37,581 nt of DNA, taken from Salisapilia sapeloensis (lineage: Eukaryota; Oomycota; Peronosporomycetes; Peronosporales; Salisapiliaceae). Location: positions 1 to 37,581 of the forward strand of contig JAADVB010000188.1 of NCBI GenBank assembly GCA_023334545.1, read 5' to 3'. Positions 9,731 to 21,480 of this stretch are shown one piece after another. A program made the translations under genes and the position numbers. The notes beneath the pieces were generated by a model that did no database searches, had not been told where the DNA came from, and saw only the letters and a program-made list of their open reading frames with translations. Every line of letters starts with the position of its first letter. Positions within the stretch are counted from its first letter, which is position 1.

Positions 9731-12401
9731 ATGAAGGGAGACGCCAAGGCGCTCGAGATCATACGCCAGCATATTCGGTAGCGCCTTGCCACATTTTCCC
9801 TTTTACACATCACATTCGTTAAAGTTTTGTTAGGAACGTGGTAGTGGGAGAGCAGCAGCAATGGATAGAGTCCTGGCGTGGTGTATCAACCACTTCTTCT
9901 GGACTTGTGCCAATTAACACATTCTTCACAACGTTAGAAAATAATAAAGTCTATCTTCCGAAGGAAGCCGTTTTAGTGCTTATGCAAGCTTTCCAGGTGC
10001 CAGATGAAAGGCATATACGACTCCCAAAGTTTTTGCATTGGACTCAGCTAGAGCCTCCTCCTGACTACGTCGACCCTGAAGCCTTCCAAACAAAACTTCC
10101 ACAGCCTCAGCGACGAGTATGCAAGATACTTCAAGAAGATGTACTTGATAGAGTGTATGAGCAGTTGTTCTCGGGCGAATCGTTGCATCAATCAAGCGAA
10201 AATCGAGCTTTCCAGAACCCCTTCACCCCTTCTCCTGAATCACTTCTCTATAGCGTCTACGACGACAGCTCCCATATCCAATCTTTCATGCATTCCACTT
10301 GTCCCATCTATCCCTGGAGGTTATCTGTTGCTTCCGATGATCAAGCAAATCTGAGTGTCCATGTTGTGCATGACACCACACACGAAGGGCAAACATCTTT
10401 TGCCATTGAGTACGACAAGACAGAGGATATTGAAGAAGGCGGATATGCTACGAGAGATGTCGAGGTAATAGAAACAACGCCAATTTATTACCGTAGTGTG
10501 AATGCCACGTGCTGCTTTGGAGTGTACTACAAATATGTCACGAAAGTATACCCTCCACTCCCGGAAGAAAAAGAGGAAGAAGGTAATGAAGAGGAGAAAG
10601 AAGTGGAGGAGACGAAGTCCAATGAAAACACAGAGTCAGCGACAAATGCTGTCGCTCAAGACCAAGATGATCCAAACGATCCAACGGAAGCAGAGCAGGT
10701 TGAAGGACAAGATGATGCTATCGATACAGAGGTTCCGAAAGAGGAGCTTGAGCCAAGTGCTGTATTGACCAGCTATCACCTTCGTGTCTATAAAATTGTA
10801 AAAGCTCTTGAGCCAGAAGTGGAACATACAGGGGAGGAAGCGGACAATATAAAGGAAGAAGCTCATACTGAGAAAACTGAAGAAGCAGGGCAAGAGGAAG
10901 AGGAAATGCGTTTACCGTATACTGCTAATTGTATCTTGCACTTCGACAAACCAGAAACGATGGTTATACATTCGCTAGAGATCTCTGTCGACGGTACCTA
11001 CCTGGCAATCAACTATCAAGATGAAGAGATGCACCAATTTCGCATCTTCCAACTATCCAATCCATCGGAGGAAACTACTTCGACTAGTCTCGATTCACTC
11101 AGTCCGTTGATGAGCCTTCCCCTTGTACAACCCAAAGATGAAGTGGAAGCGTACAACAAGATGCACTTCTTGACATGCCCACGAATTCTAACAAAAGAGA
11201 TTAAAGAAGAGCTGTACACTCCGAGCGACGAACGACGTCTCTGCCGACGAGTTGATGCTGTCATACTCTGCAGTGGGCATCAAATCTCCAAGTATTTTAT
11301 CTCTTCTGATGGAGAAACGGATCCAAAAAAGCAATGGCAACAACTCGAATATATAACGGCATCTGCTGTGTCAGAGTCGACTAATTTCCTAGCTGTGAGT
11401 ACGACCAATGGGTCTGTGATCGTCTGGAATATAGTGGATGAGATTCTGTATAGCTACATGCCTCCAGTACCGTTCAGCCCAAACTCTTTGCTCGAACGAC
11501 CATCAGATCACAACGTCATCGATACCATCACACTAGTCGAAAGCAATGCAGAGCTGTACCTCACAGCGCTCTCGACTAAAGGACAAAGGCTTCACTTTTA
11601 TAATGTTAAAGACGCCAAGCCAGCAATGCTCATCCGATCAGTTTCTACAGCAGAAACCACATCTAATGCTTCCAACCAGAGCCAACTGCTTCCGAGCATG
11701 GAAGCACTTGTAATCCCATTTCCTGCAGTTATGAACCTTCCACTGGTAATTGTAAGCTACAATAACGGTCATCTTCTTCTCTACGACACTCGGACTGGAG
11801 ATGCCATTGGAAGCATTCACATTGGGTCGATAGTGCTCCTAAAAGATGAAAACACCCCGAATGGTGACTTCACACTAGCGTCCAGTCAATCGACGGAGCA
11901 CTTGTCCATGTTTATTGCTTTTTCCCATTCTGAAATGAATCGAAATGCGGCAATTATCATCAATTGGGCAGATCTTCTTCCATCATGCTTTCCGCACTGG
12001 GAACAACGCGTAAGTTGAGTCTACATAGTATCCTCTTCAAAAAGCTAATGCGACGTTCTATGCTGCAGACATCCCAAGAGCTGACACAGAGACTATTGGA
12101 CACGGACACTAGAGTACGAACGGATACAAAGCCCATCACAGTCCAAGACTGGCTAGAAAAGGCCTCTGGCAAAAAGATGACCACGCCTACCTTCGCCAAA
12201 GACCACACACCACCAAACACCCAACTTGCATCCAATTCTCTTTCGTCTCTCCAACACGAAGGCATTCCCTATCGAGTCGACCTCGCGTCCTACCTGGACG
12301 AGTATGAACAGCAAGTCAAAGATCAAGTCACTGTTAGCTCATCTATTCCGAAACTCCATCGCCAGCGCAAAGACCTACTCCAGATATTCGCATCCTTCTA
12401 G
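9731..12401 (+). CDS. WD-repeat protein, possibly WDR93-like (axonemal)
   Basis: Three exons deduced: 9731-9777, 9834-12009 and 12069-12401, with introns of 56 and 59 nt (the second has a strong GTAAGT donor). The predicted protein has 851 residues. The large open frame has no ATG at its 5' end. Splicing to the small upstream exon gives the natural-looking start MKGDAKALEIIRQHIRNVV. Residues about 20-90 may be an EF-hand-like helical domain. A KLPQPQRRV motif follows near 104, then an acidic low-complexity insert. The later part has WD40-like strands (for example SVIVWN and HLLLYDTRTGD). The Pro-rich lead into LPQP recalls WDR93, a sperm-flagellum/cilium WD protein, but I made this link by eye only. 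A role in the zoospore flagellum is inference. The stop lies only 16 bp from that of the convergent CW gene. Confidence 0.7.
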
Positions 12402-12417
12402 AGCCAAATAACACATA

Positions 12418-14831
12418 CTACTCTTCTAAACGCTTGCCTTGCACCAACAGCGTCGCCAACGTCCCGCCAGACTTCCACGCTTTTGTAGCCTTCAGTGGAC
12501 CTCTCGGCAGCTTCCGATACGTCGCTACCTTGTCCTTTTCCACCCTCGACACCAGTCCTTCCGCCACCAGTTTGCTCAGCGCAGACGCCACCACCGCCAG
12601 AGACACCACGTCCGTCGTCTCCTCCTTTTGCACCGCGTCCGTCAGCTCTAACATCGACCTCTCCCTCTTGACCTCCACCTTGTCCATCAAGAGCACCGCC
12701 ACTCGCTGTATCAGCTGTTCATCCAGACCGTCCATACTCTTAGGTTTCGACAACGGCGCGTCCTTGGCTCGAGGCATCGTCTGGTTCTGCAGCAGCGTCT
12801 GGTCGTTGCTCTGGTACATGTAGCTATGTCGATACATGTCGTCTCGCCAGTACGTCCGTCCTTCGTACTTAAAGTAGAGAGAGCTCGACTCAGCCGTATA
12901 CGTCTTCCGCAAGTGTCCCGTATGGCCAAACAAGAGCTCCGTGTACGTCAGCTTCCCCTTCTTTCCTCGTCCCATGCCAGCCACATTCGCATTGTAAAAG
13001 TAGTTCTGTCGAGGCACTTTGGCAGCCTCGGCTTCATTATCCGCTTCCTCCGGAATGCTGCAGTCGGCGTGCTTCGGGTCCCAGTGATTGAGACTGCAGT
13101 ACCACTTGTCCGGAAGCGTCGCGCTCTTTACGTGTGCTGGTAGCTTCCGCCACTTGTTGCACTTTTCACATTGAGCCCACTCGAGGACGACGCCTTTGCC
13201 TGCTTGTACCCACGGGTTCTCTGTCGGAGGCTTCTCCTCTGGTTTTGGTTTTTTCGCAGGACGCTTGGGCTGCGACTTCTTGAGCTCCGCTACGACTTCC
13301 GGAGGGTTTTCCACATTGCAGTCAGCCAGTTCCGGTGACCACGTGTTCTGCTTGCACGTCCAGACGTCTGGGAGGGTCGTCATGTCGACTTCAGGAGGCA
13401 CCACGCGCCACTTTTGACACGAAGAAGAGTCGCATTGGACCCATCGGAGCTCTGCATTCTCCTTCTTGCTCGCCTTGCGCTTCTTTGGCTCCGTCGGTTT
13501 CCCCACTTTCTTCGTGTTCTTTTCCTTGGACGTGTTCTCGACGAACGCACGTGGACTCTCGACCGACTCGTCCACCTCTTGCTCTGGTGCAGTACAAGAC
13601 GCTCGGTCCGGATCCCAGTGGTTCATGGTGCAGTACCATTCGTCCGGAAGCGACTCGAGGTCCACGTGCTGGGCGACCGTCCGCCACTTTTTGCATGCGT
13701 CACACTGGACCCACTTGGAGTCATCCTCGTCACTCGATCCGCTGTCCTTGTCGCTGTCCTTCGCGCGCTCCGCCTCTTCCTTCGGTGCCTCTGGTTCATC
13801 ATCCGACTGTCCCAACGCTTCTTCCAGTCGCTTTCGGATGGTGGCAGGGTCTGTCGGGTTGTCCTCCACAGACGACGTCATGGAAACGTCCAGAGGATTG
13901 TCTCCTCCCTTCTCGTCATCTGTCGACTCGGCAATGATGTTGGTCGCGTGTGACCTCTTCTTGGTTCTCCTCTTCTTGTGCTTGGACTTTTTCACATGCT
14001 TCTTGTCACTCGCGTGTCGCTTGTGCTTTGTCAACGACTCCTCTTCTTTCGTCGTCACCTCCGACTCGACTGGAGCTGGATTGGACGCGTGCTTGAGACA
14101 GAGGATGCGATGTCCAGGCAGTTCCTCGACGTTCGAAGGTAGACACTGTGTGTGGTACGCCACAGGGCAGCGCACACACCAGAGGGACTGGACAGAGTCT
14201 TTCGAAGTTCCAGACTGTTCACATGCAGCACACGTGTGGAGCTACGAGCAAAGTGAATATGAGATAAAGACGATTGTAAGAATATGATGGATAGACGTAC
14301 GGGGCAGATAAAGTGTGTACCAGAGATGCGTGCTAGTGGAAGTGTCGAGATGCACTCTCGATGGTAAAACTTCCCACAAGACCTCGCTCGACACTTGCGC
14401 ACGACCTCCTTCCCCTTCATGTCTGCATAACTATGGTCCGACTCGGACTTTTCGCTGTCCGCAACCTTCCCTCGCTCCTTGCAGTGGAAACACACGTGCG
14501 AGTTGCTTCGACAGTCCGAGCACTTCCACATCGTCGCTTCATCTCCCTTTCGATCCTTTTTATTTGAAGTATCGACGCAAGAAGCATGAAAGGTAGCTCC
14601 ACACGGACCGCTGCACACTAGTATAGACTCATTGGCAGGGTCTGCTGCGCGTTCACACGCGACGCAGATCTGGACATCCCTATTCGCACGGGGAGTCGTT
14701 GGCTGTGGCGTCACGGACGCTTTACTCTTCGACTTAAGCTTCAGCAGCTTTGTCCTGTCGAACTTCGAGATGAGCACCGTGTCCGAGCTGGAAGTCGAGC
14801 TGCTGCTCTCGTCACTTGAGCTGTCTGCCAT
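12418..14831 (-). CDS. chromatin reader with PHD fingers and three CW zinc fingers
   Basis: Two exons, 14831-14301 and 14241-12418, with a 59-nt intron (GTACGT...CGTAG). The protein has 784 residues. After a Ser/Asp-rich start come three Cys/His-rich PHD-like fingers, at about 56-107, 114-176 and 181-228. The last two resemble the NSD-type pair (FYHREC, then RCPVAYHTQC). A Lys-rich basic region follows. Then come three CW domains at about 353-394, 443-486 and 531-572, each with the W-x-QC...C..KWR...LP..W.C......C pattern. The C-terminus (about 680-760) is helical and may be a winged helix. CW and PHD fingers bind histone H3 tails, CW typically methylated Lys4, so a nuclear chromatin role is likely. 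There is no SET domain, so it is a reader rather than a methyltransferase. Confidence 0.9.
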
Positions 14832-15195
14832 ACCTTTGAAACTCTTGGTGACTGATTGGAGACAAGAAGTCGTAATAAACGGTACTAGAAGAATTTCCTG
14901 GCTTATATGACCCTAGCAGAGAGATAAAGCTTCCGAATGTACGCGCAGGTAGCCCCGACTTTCCCACACAGCGCACAGCAGTCGAGAGACTCGCGGTTCT
15001 CAACTCAAATACCGACGAACCTGCCCTACTTAGTACCCGACTAAATTAATATCCTGTGGTTTTTAATCGGATGTAGATCCACCTATGAATTAAATTCCAC
15101 AGGTTCTACCTGTATGCTGTGTACAAATACTTGTTTCTAACGGATTAATAACATATCCTAAGCATGCCAACCGACTGCAACGAAACTTCAAGTTC
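14832..15195. other. intergenic region, no gene recognised
   Basis: About 360 bp of AT-richer sequence between two tandem minus-strand genes. It holds the promoter of the CW gene and the 3' region of the next. No clear Inr or conserved frame was seen. Confidence 0.45.
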
Positions 15196-18054
15196 CTAGC
15201 GAGATGTCTTCATCGGTAGCTGCCGCCGGTAGAAACCAATGAAGTCTACTGTCGACTCAATCTCACTCTTGACTGTAGGCACGCATTGCTCGATGGCATC
15301 GAAATCGCCGACGTTCACGTTAGCGATATCGTACAGCATCTGAGTGGCTGCGACTTGTAACCTCCTCGCGCCAACGAACTCAGCGGACCTGGCAAGGAAA
15401 TCGAGTGTCGCGACAAGAAGAGTTCTGTCTTGACGTTCTTCGGCGTGTACAATTCTCCTCATCACTTCAGTCTCGAGAATCGCGACGAATCCATCGAGCA
15501 TATCGCGCGTTGCGCCACAGCTTTTCAAGTACATGCGCTCGACAGTTCTAGTATCGATAGGAACAAGAGCATCCACCTCTTGTGGTGTCGGCAACAGTCT
15601 ACCAGTCACCAATGACTTTTTCTTTTGCACCTTTATCTCTTCCTGCGCCAATTCCTCTACTGGTTGATCTAAGACCATTGCTACCGGAACCTCTGGAGGT
15701 TTCTGCGTGTACAGTTCACTCCGAAGTTTCTGGAAGTGACTCCCAATACCGTGCTGGCGCCCCTTTTGACCGCCGAATTCTTTTGTAAGTAGTCCAATAT
15801 GCTTGAATTTATCGCGGAATTTGGCAGCGACTGGCGATAATTTTGCAGACGCTTCCTCTGCTGCCTTGAGCTCTTGTCTCTCAACATACTCAATGTTGGA
15901 CTGCATGCGCTTGTCCTGTTGCAGCAAAAGATCTATCATGCGATTCTGACTCGAGACACCCTCATCGCTACTCAATTGCAGCGATGCCATGGAAGCTGTT
16001 GGCAAGTAGCTACCATTTCGATCATTCATTTTGGACCTCGATGGAGCTTGAAGAGATGATAGAATATCCGATTTAGTTTGACTACTTCTTCGACCTAAAA
16101 GTTTATTCTGGCCTCTTTCAGCAGCCTGCTTGAATTTATGATTCTTTATGTCTTCCTCTAGTGTGTAAAGTACCTGCTTGGTTTGAGTGCATAGGTTGTA
16201 GTGTATCGTAGAGGACTGGCAAAGACTGCATCCTTCCTCGCAGTGAGGAGCTGCATTTTTCATGGTGCTCTGCGTGCTGTTCTTTACCATGCGTCCATCT
16301 GACACGACTCGTACTAAGGGCTTCAGCTGGCCTTCAGAACGACTTTGCGTAAGGGTAGAAATTGGTTCTTCAGAAGGTGAGGTGGACAGCTTGACTGCGT
16401 CGCGCATATGTGGTGTAATATGATGACGCTGTCCTCGACTAGCAAGTTGCCACTGCGCACGTTCTTGCTTTTGCTTTCGGTATTCATCGCCTTTCATGGT
16501 AGTAGACGATGGAAACTTCGACCCAGCTTTTTCGACTCGACTCTTTTGGGATCGTTTTAATTGATGCTTGGCTTTAAGAAGCACCTTTTCCATTTGCTGC
16601 TGAGCAAATGATAGTCCAGTGGATCCATTGCTAGAGTCCAGTAAGCGAAGTTGCCATGCCGCTCTGCGTTCGACCACATACTTTTCCAAATGACGTTCAC
16701 TATTGCTGCTATTGTGCATGGTATCAGAGTCCTTGCGTGGTAACTGACGAAGAACGGCTGTCTGGGCTTCAACGTCAGCGCTGATGTAGAACCAGTCTTG
16801 CTCCAGATATACTTCATCATCGTTGTAGACAAAATCCTACAGCATACGCATAAGCCTCATCAAGACATTACCATTCAGTTTGTATTTAATCACGCACATA
16901 TGGATGCTGTTGCTGGTGTGTGTAGAGCGCTGACCGTATAACCCATTTGCCCAGTGATCGCGCCGATTTGTTCCTTACCCGCAGTTGGAGATCTTCCCCC
17001 TCCGTGTCCGTGCCATCTTCCCTCATCTACACCAACGTTAGCGTCACGCGTATGGGATAGAAAGTAATCTGTAAGACCTTGGGCAAGTAAGCTTTCACGG
17101 GGATCGGAGTGCCCACTGAGTCTGGAGTGTCAAAATCATTGCGAATACTGTCGTAGTCATCTCTCATCAAAGATAAAGCAGACAGCTTTGGTGCGTCTCG
17201 CACTTTTGCTCCTATGACACCGCCACTCTCCCAGCTAGTTTCTCCGTTTCCGCTGCTAATCTGTATCCAGACCGAATCACCATAGCAAACAGGTCTTGCG
17301 CTCCTAAGATCGTTCAAATCAACAATCGAGAAGATGGCTTGGTCTCGGTAGCTATTTGCCAACTGTGGACGCTGCGCCATTGCAGAAAGGCTCAATACTC
17401 TCGAGACACCGTCCGGACTACCAACCGTCAGGAAGTGGCCATTGTACAACTCCAGAGCGATATTTGATCCATAATACAGTCGAGCTTTCTGTGTGGATAT
17501 ATCACGTTTTAAGCGCTCGGGATCGGACATCGTCAATGGCATAGGTGCATTGTTGACATATGTGGACACGGGACTAATGCTTCCTTCGCTCAATGATGAT
17601 GAAAGGGTCTGGATACGCTTGATCACTTCACTCGGATTGGGGGATACACGTTTTGTTGGCGATTGTTGCTTCTCCACTAGCCTCTTCGGCAGCGAAGAAG
17701 ACGCTTTATCCATTTCACGTTGATCATTGCGAGTAGATGGAGCTGCCTCTGCTACAGGATTTTCCTCCATCGTCATAATCTCTTCGTTTCCAGAAGAAGC
17801 TTTTCTGTTAAGCAGGCTTGTATTTATTCCCCCATCGTCGTCAGGTTTATCTTTATCCACTTGGCCTCGATCCTTCAAATGTTGTGAGGATGGAGTCATA
17901 CTGTCATTCGCCTTTAGAGAGTCCCTGTTGATAGCATTCATATAAATACAAAGATAAAAGATGTACTAGTGGAGATGTAACCTCACATATATTGCCAAAC
18001 GTTAGACGTCCGTCCAAACGTATGATTTTTCTTCGAAGAGCTCGGGAACGTCAT
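15196..18054 (-). CDS. large unknown protein with a beta-trefoil/MIR-like region
   Basis: Four exons deduced: 18054-17987, 17924-17078, 17026-16898 and 16836-15196. The introns are 62, 51 and 61 nt, and the predicted protein has 894 residues. The short first exon begins MTFPSSSKKNHTFGR and joins in frame. If that exon is wrong, an in-frame ATG at 17941 would be the start. The 51-nt intron is a multiple of three, has a good CTAAC branch site and contains an in-frame stop. After a polar, low-complexity N-terminus, residues from about 172 look like a beta-trefoil or MIR-like fold (LYYGSNIALELYNGHFLTVG, then YGDSVWIQI). The C-terminal half is charged and helical, with a small Cys cluster (CEEGCSLC). 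I do not recognise the family. The trefoil-like part resembles that in the sphingomyelinase at 2583-4802. Confidence 0.7.
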
Positions 18055-18654
18055 TGTGTCTTTTGACGTGGGGATCTCCACGGTCACGTATGAGCAAGTG
18101 CCTCTGGTGTACTTTTGAGGGTGTCACTTGCATAAATCTAATATTAGGTCATGAGTCACGACCTATTCATCGGTCAAAGGCGTTGTTTCTCGCGTGGCTT
18201 TATAATGCTGCGTCAGAGAAGTCAAGTTGTGTTCAGCAAGTTCTACGATGGATGAAATGGTTTAACTATATCTATACTTTGGTTATTATTCGCTGCAAGT
18301 CTAGCCTCGTGTAGCAACGCTCATTGAGACAGAATACTATAAAAGAGTCATAATTTTCTTCAACGACGATAGATGTCTCTCTCGAGGAGCACTGGGTATT
18401 CTGAGCTGAAAATATACATTTTACGCAATCTAATTTGACCTCAAGAAGCTCATGGTGGTATCTTTGAGGTGTATTTGTAGCATGATTCCCCATAATTTCT
18501 TGCAAACAAGTGGTACTCGTACATTCTGAACACAAAGTCGAAGGTAACGAATGAGATGGAGGTTTTCAGGATGCATTTATGTAGTATTTACAGTACGATT
18601 TTAATTTTTGACGACATCAACCACGGCGAGGTATGTTTCTTTCCGCGCTCGCGT
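18055..18654. other. intergenic region, no gene recognised
   Basis: About 600 bp between two tandem minus-strand genes. A GCTCAT at about 18096-18101 (minus strand) is a weak candidate start site for the 15196-18054 gene. Other open frames here are short and featureless. Confidence 0.4.
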
Positions 18655-19089
18655 CTATTGGCGCAGAGCACATGCAGATTGTGCTTCCATCCACTCCTTC
18701 CCAATAAACTCAGTAGCACTAAAGGACGGGTCATCGATATCAACACCCGTCATGCGGTCCAGCACCTTGCGATATTGCAGTGCTTTCTTCGCCAGCAGAG
18801 CCGACGTTTTGGAACTTGAAGAGCTCGTGGCGTCTTCAATCAGCCTCTGGACGTTGGCTTGTGACCGCTCTCGCACAAAGTCGTTGCGATACCAGATTCC
18901 AGCTCGACGACACCTTTCGTCGTCGTCCAAGTTCGTGCTCGAGAGCTCGGCACTATGTGCTCGTCGAGTCCGTCCAATACGTTTCTTGAACTGGGGTTGG
19001 AGCGTGTACTTGCCTTCTGGTATAGTGAGAGACCTCTTGGTCTTCGTTGGTGCCGGCATGTTCAGCGTCGCATCGGCTTGGTTTGGCAT
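18655..19089 (-). CDS. small unknown basic protein (144 residues)
   Basis: Single exon, 144 residues starting MPNQADATLNMPAPTKTK. The frame is open further upstream to 19206. I chose the ATG at 19089 because an excellent Inr lies just before it, which would make the upstream part untranscribed. The N-terminus is basic (FKKRIGRTRR). The middle and C-terminal parts are helical and charged (GIWYRNDFVRERSQANVQR, then KKALQYRKVLDRMTGV). No known domain, signal peptide or membrane segment is visible. Its even composition and its promoter argue that it is real. Function is unknown. Confidence 0.7.
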   Translation of the reverse strand: MPNQADATLNMPAPTKTKRSLTIPEGKYTLQPQFKKRIGRTRRAHSAELSSTNLDDDERCRRAGIWYRNDFVRERSQANVQRLIEDATSSSSSKTSALLAKKALQYRKVLDRMTGVDIDDPSFSATEFIGKEWMEAQSACALRQ

Positions 19090-19116
19090 CTTTATCACGA
19101 TTGCAAGGGTCTCTGC

Positions 19117-19132
19117 AAATTTAAAAATGAGC
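19117..19132 (-). promoter_or_regulatory. oomycete initiator (Inr) of the 144-residue gene
   Basis: The minus-strand sequence GCTCATTTTTAAATTT differs from the consensus GCTCATTYYNCAWTTT at one position only. It lies 27 nt before the ATG at 19089 and decides between that start and the longer open frame. Confidence 0.75.
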
Positions 19133-19616
19133 CTGGTAGGAGTTTGGGAGTTGGCAGAAACATTGCAGATGCGCTGAAACGGGAAGAGCAGATGAGACGT
19201 AACCAACTTACAGAAAAGAAGTCATTTTAAACTCCAGGATACGAGTTCAAGTCTAGTGGAGCCGTTTAGAATAGGTTTTGTCTCATGCCGTGACTTGGTG
19301 GCATGTTATTTGTACAATGTCAAATCTGGAGGAGATCGGTCCTTGAGCGAGTCGAGATCTGTGTTTGATATCGGTGAATCCTACATCAGAGCCTTTCGAG
19401 CCATCTTCGAAAAGAAGAAAAAGTGTCCTGCTATTTAACAGATGGAGCAAAATTGACCACACCATTGCTCTAAGTTGTGCAGTCAGACGTGAGTCCAGGT
19501 GACGTCGTACTGTAGATGCAAGCGTGCAATCGCTCGCACGTGCGAAAGCCTCTTACTTGGCGCATTATGACCCTCCATCATCCATTATCTTCAATGTGTA
19601 TCTTGGTGTTTAGTGC
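19133..19616. other. intergenic region, no gene recognised
   Basis: About 480 bp upstream of the 144-residue gene and downstream of the tentative Cys-rich gene. No conserved frame was seen. Confidence 0.4.
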
Positions 19617-20018
19617 CTAGCTACGTAGTCGGTCCATGCGCAGTAGGGCTCGTAGCAGGGACCACCGGTCACCTTCCTCCATCCCACACTGCTCTCCATA
19701 GTTTCGATGGATCTGGCAGCGAAAAAACGGACATAGTGTTTGCAGATCTTCCGGACCTAGATTATAAAGCGCTCTAGCAGACGAAGCGTTCGATATGCGA
19801 GCAGCCTGCGCGTGTTCCAGCAAGCATGCTCGGAATGGGTAAAGATGGCCAAGATACGCTTTTACCAGTTTACAAGATACGCATCTATCTTCCCGCACTA
19901 AGTGATGGATCTCATTGCGACTCGTGCTTTTAATGCCTCAACGATTGAATGCGGAAGAGAGGAATTTGATTGAAGAGAGCCTTGGTCACTTGTAGTATTC
20001 TCGTCGCTCAAGTATCAT
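19617..20018 (-). CDS. tentative small Cys-rich protein gene (112 residues)
   Basis: The minus-strand frame 19898-19617 has no ATG start but looks coding: CVSCKLVKAYLGHLYPFRAC, then TLCPFFRCQIHRNYGEQC. It can be extended upstream and joined across a 63-nt GT-AG intron (19989-19927) to a short exon 20018-19990 that starts MILERREYY. The protein would have 112 residues with a CxxC, a Cys-x9-Cys and several other cysteines. It may be a small redox or metal-binding protein, but I recognise no family. The start is weak: another ATG lies just upstream out of frame, and the frame stays open further up. It would be transcribed divergently from the coiled-coil gene, with 84 bp between the start codons. 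Confidence 0.4.
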
Positions 20019-20051
20019 AACTCCATGTGTCTCGGCAGTTTCATTTTCGTT

Positions 20052-20066
20052 TCCATTCTCCCAGTT
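20052..20066 (+). promoter_or_regulatory. possible initiator of the coiled-coil gene
   Basis: TCCATTCTCCCAGTT shares the CATTCTCC and the CA core of the oomycete Inr. A second partial match, GCTCATC, lies at 20074-20080. Both are within 51 nt of the ATG at 20103. Confidence 0.35.
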
Positions 20067-20102
20067 ATCCTTTGCTCATCAACGCTCGTCTGCCTAACAA
20101 AG

Positions 20103-21480
20103 ATGCCACTCTCATCCACATTCCGTCGAGCGACAGTTGCATCCAAGGGACTTGCTTCGGCGCAGGAAGCAGCGCTATCAAACGTGACTCTCACCAAGCG
20201 AATGGTAGATTTTATCGAATGATACTTGTATCTTCACGGTTCTTTTGCTCCTCTACCGTTTTCACCCGGGACATTTCTCAACTATATCCTTTATCCATCA
20301 CATAGCAATCGATCAACTCGGACATTGATATGATCCATCGCCGACTCTTGGTGATACATTCTTCGCCGATCCAAGTTTCTTGTCGCAAAGCTTATCCTTC
20401 TATTGCTACAGGACTTGCAAGATAGATACGAGCAAGTAGATGAGCAGAATGAAGCTTTGGGAGACCTTGAAGTGAAAGTATGCGCATCCATGTATTTAAT
20501 CGTGGCATCGAAGTAACCGGTAATGCAGGTGACAGCGCTGCATCAAGCATTCTCTTCACTATCAGATGTCTTGACAGAGGAACTCGGTAGCTTTGACTTT
20601 ACCCTCACCTCTTACGGTGGCTGTGGCTAAGAAATATTTAGAAAGAGTGCAACGCGTCTTAACAACAAATTCAATCGAGCGACAGACTAGCAAGTCATCA
20701 TCAGACGAAAGATTTGAGCGTGTCGAAAAACAAGTGGAGCGGTTGGAGTCGCAGCAACAAGAATGGCAAGACGCCATTCTCCAGCGGTTCGTCACAGCTG
20801 AAGAAATATTCGGGAAGACGACCACCGCAATGCACGACACTCAAAACGACGTCCAGCGAATTCAACTGTCTCTGTCCAAGGTACATGAACGGGAACAGGA
20901 GATGATCCAAAATCAGCAAAGCATACGATCGTTGCTTGATGAGCACAGCACGACGATTGAGGATAGGAAGGAAGCCACAAACACATTACAGCAAGATGTG
21001 GTGGCGATGCAAACAGAGCTGTCAGAACTACAGACTGGCGCTAGTGCCAATTTCCAAAAAATATTCAAGGAATGGTCCGTGACCAAGACTCGAATGCAGC
21101 AACAGCACAATGAATGGAACGATCAACTTGGTCGATTGAAAGAGTCGATTGACCGACAGGTGATGCTGGACAAGGCCTACTACAATCAACAGCTCCATTC
21201 TGTCCAAGAGGTTATGTCGAATCATGAGCATGAGTTTAAGTCTACGGTACGCAGTATGCTCAAAGCTCACACGAACATTCGGGATGCATTTAGCGACGGA
21301 TTGACAATGTGTACGGAGCAAGTGCATGCACTAAGCAGGCATCTACAAACGTATGAAGTGGATCGGCAGGATCAGTTAGAAGATATCCAACGGAGTTTTA
21401 GAGACAAGATGACCGAATGGCAGGGAAAGCATGAAGAGCTACAACATCACTTTTCCAACTTCAAGAAGCGCCAACAATAA
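20103..21480 (+). CDS. coiled-coil protein, five exons, function unknown
   Basis: Exons deduced: 20103-20204, 20306-20350, 20412-20477, 20529-20586 and 20642-21480. The introns are 101, 61, 51 and 55 nt, and the protein has 369 residues. Each join keeps a continuous helical, heptad-like sequence (for example DVLTEEL to ERVQRVL across the last intron), which is the main support for the structure. Nearly the whole protein is predicted coiled coil, rich in Gln, Glu, Arg and Leu, with a short basic start (MPLSSTFRRATVASK). There is no signal peptide, membrane segment or enzyme motif. Structural roles in centrosome/basal body, cytoskeleton or vesicle tethering are all possible. The 101-nt first intron is the least certain part, being longer than the others. 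Confidence 0.75.

Noticed and set aside
13466-14287. Plus-strand open frame of 273 codons.
   Set aside because: It is antisense to the PHD/CW gene, which has clear zinc-finger motifs. The frame is a by-product of that gene's codon use.
20587-20631. A 45-nt intron ending in CTAAG in the coiled-coil gene.
   Set aside because: It gives the wrong frame. The 55-nt intron ending at 20641 restores the coiled coil in frame.
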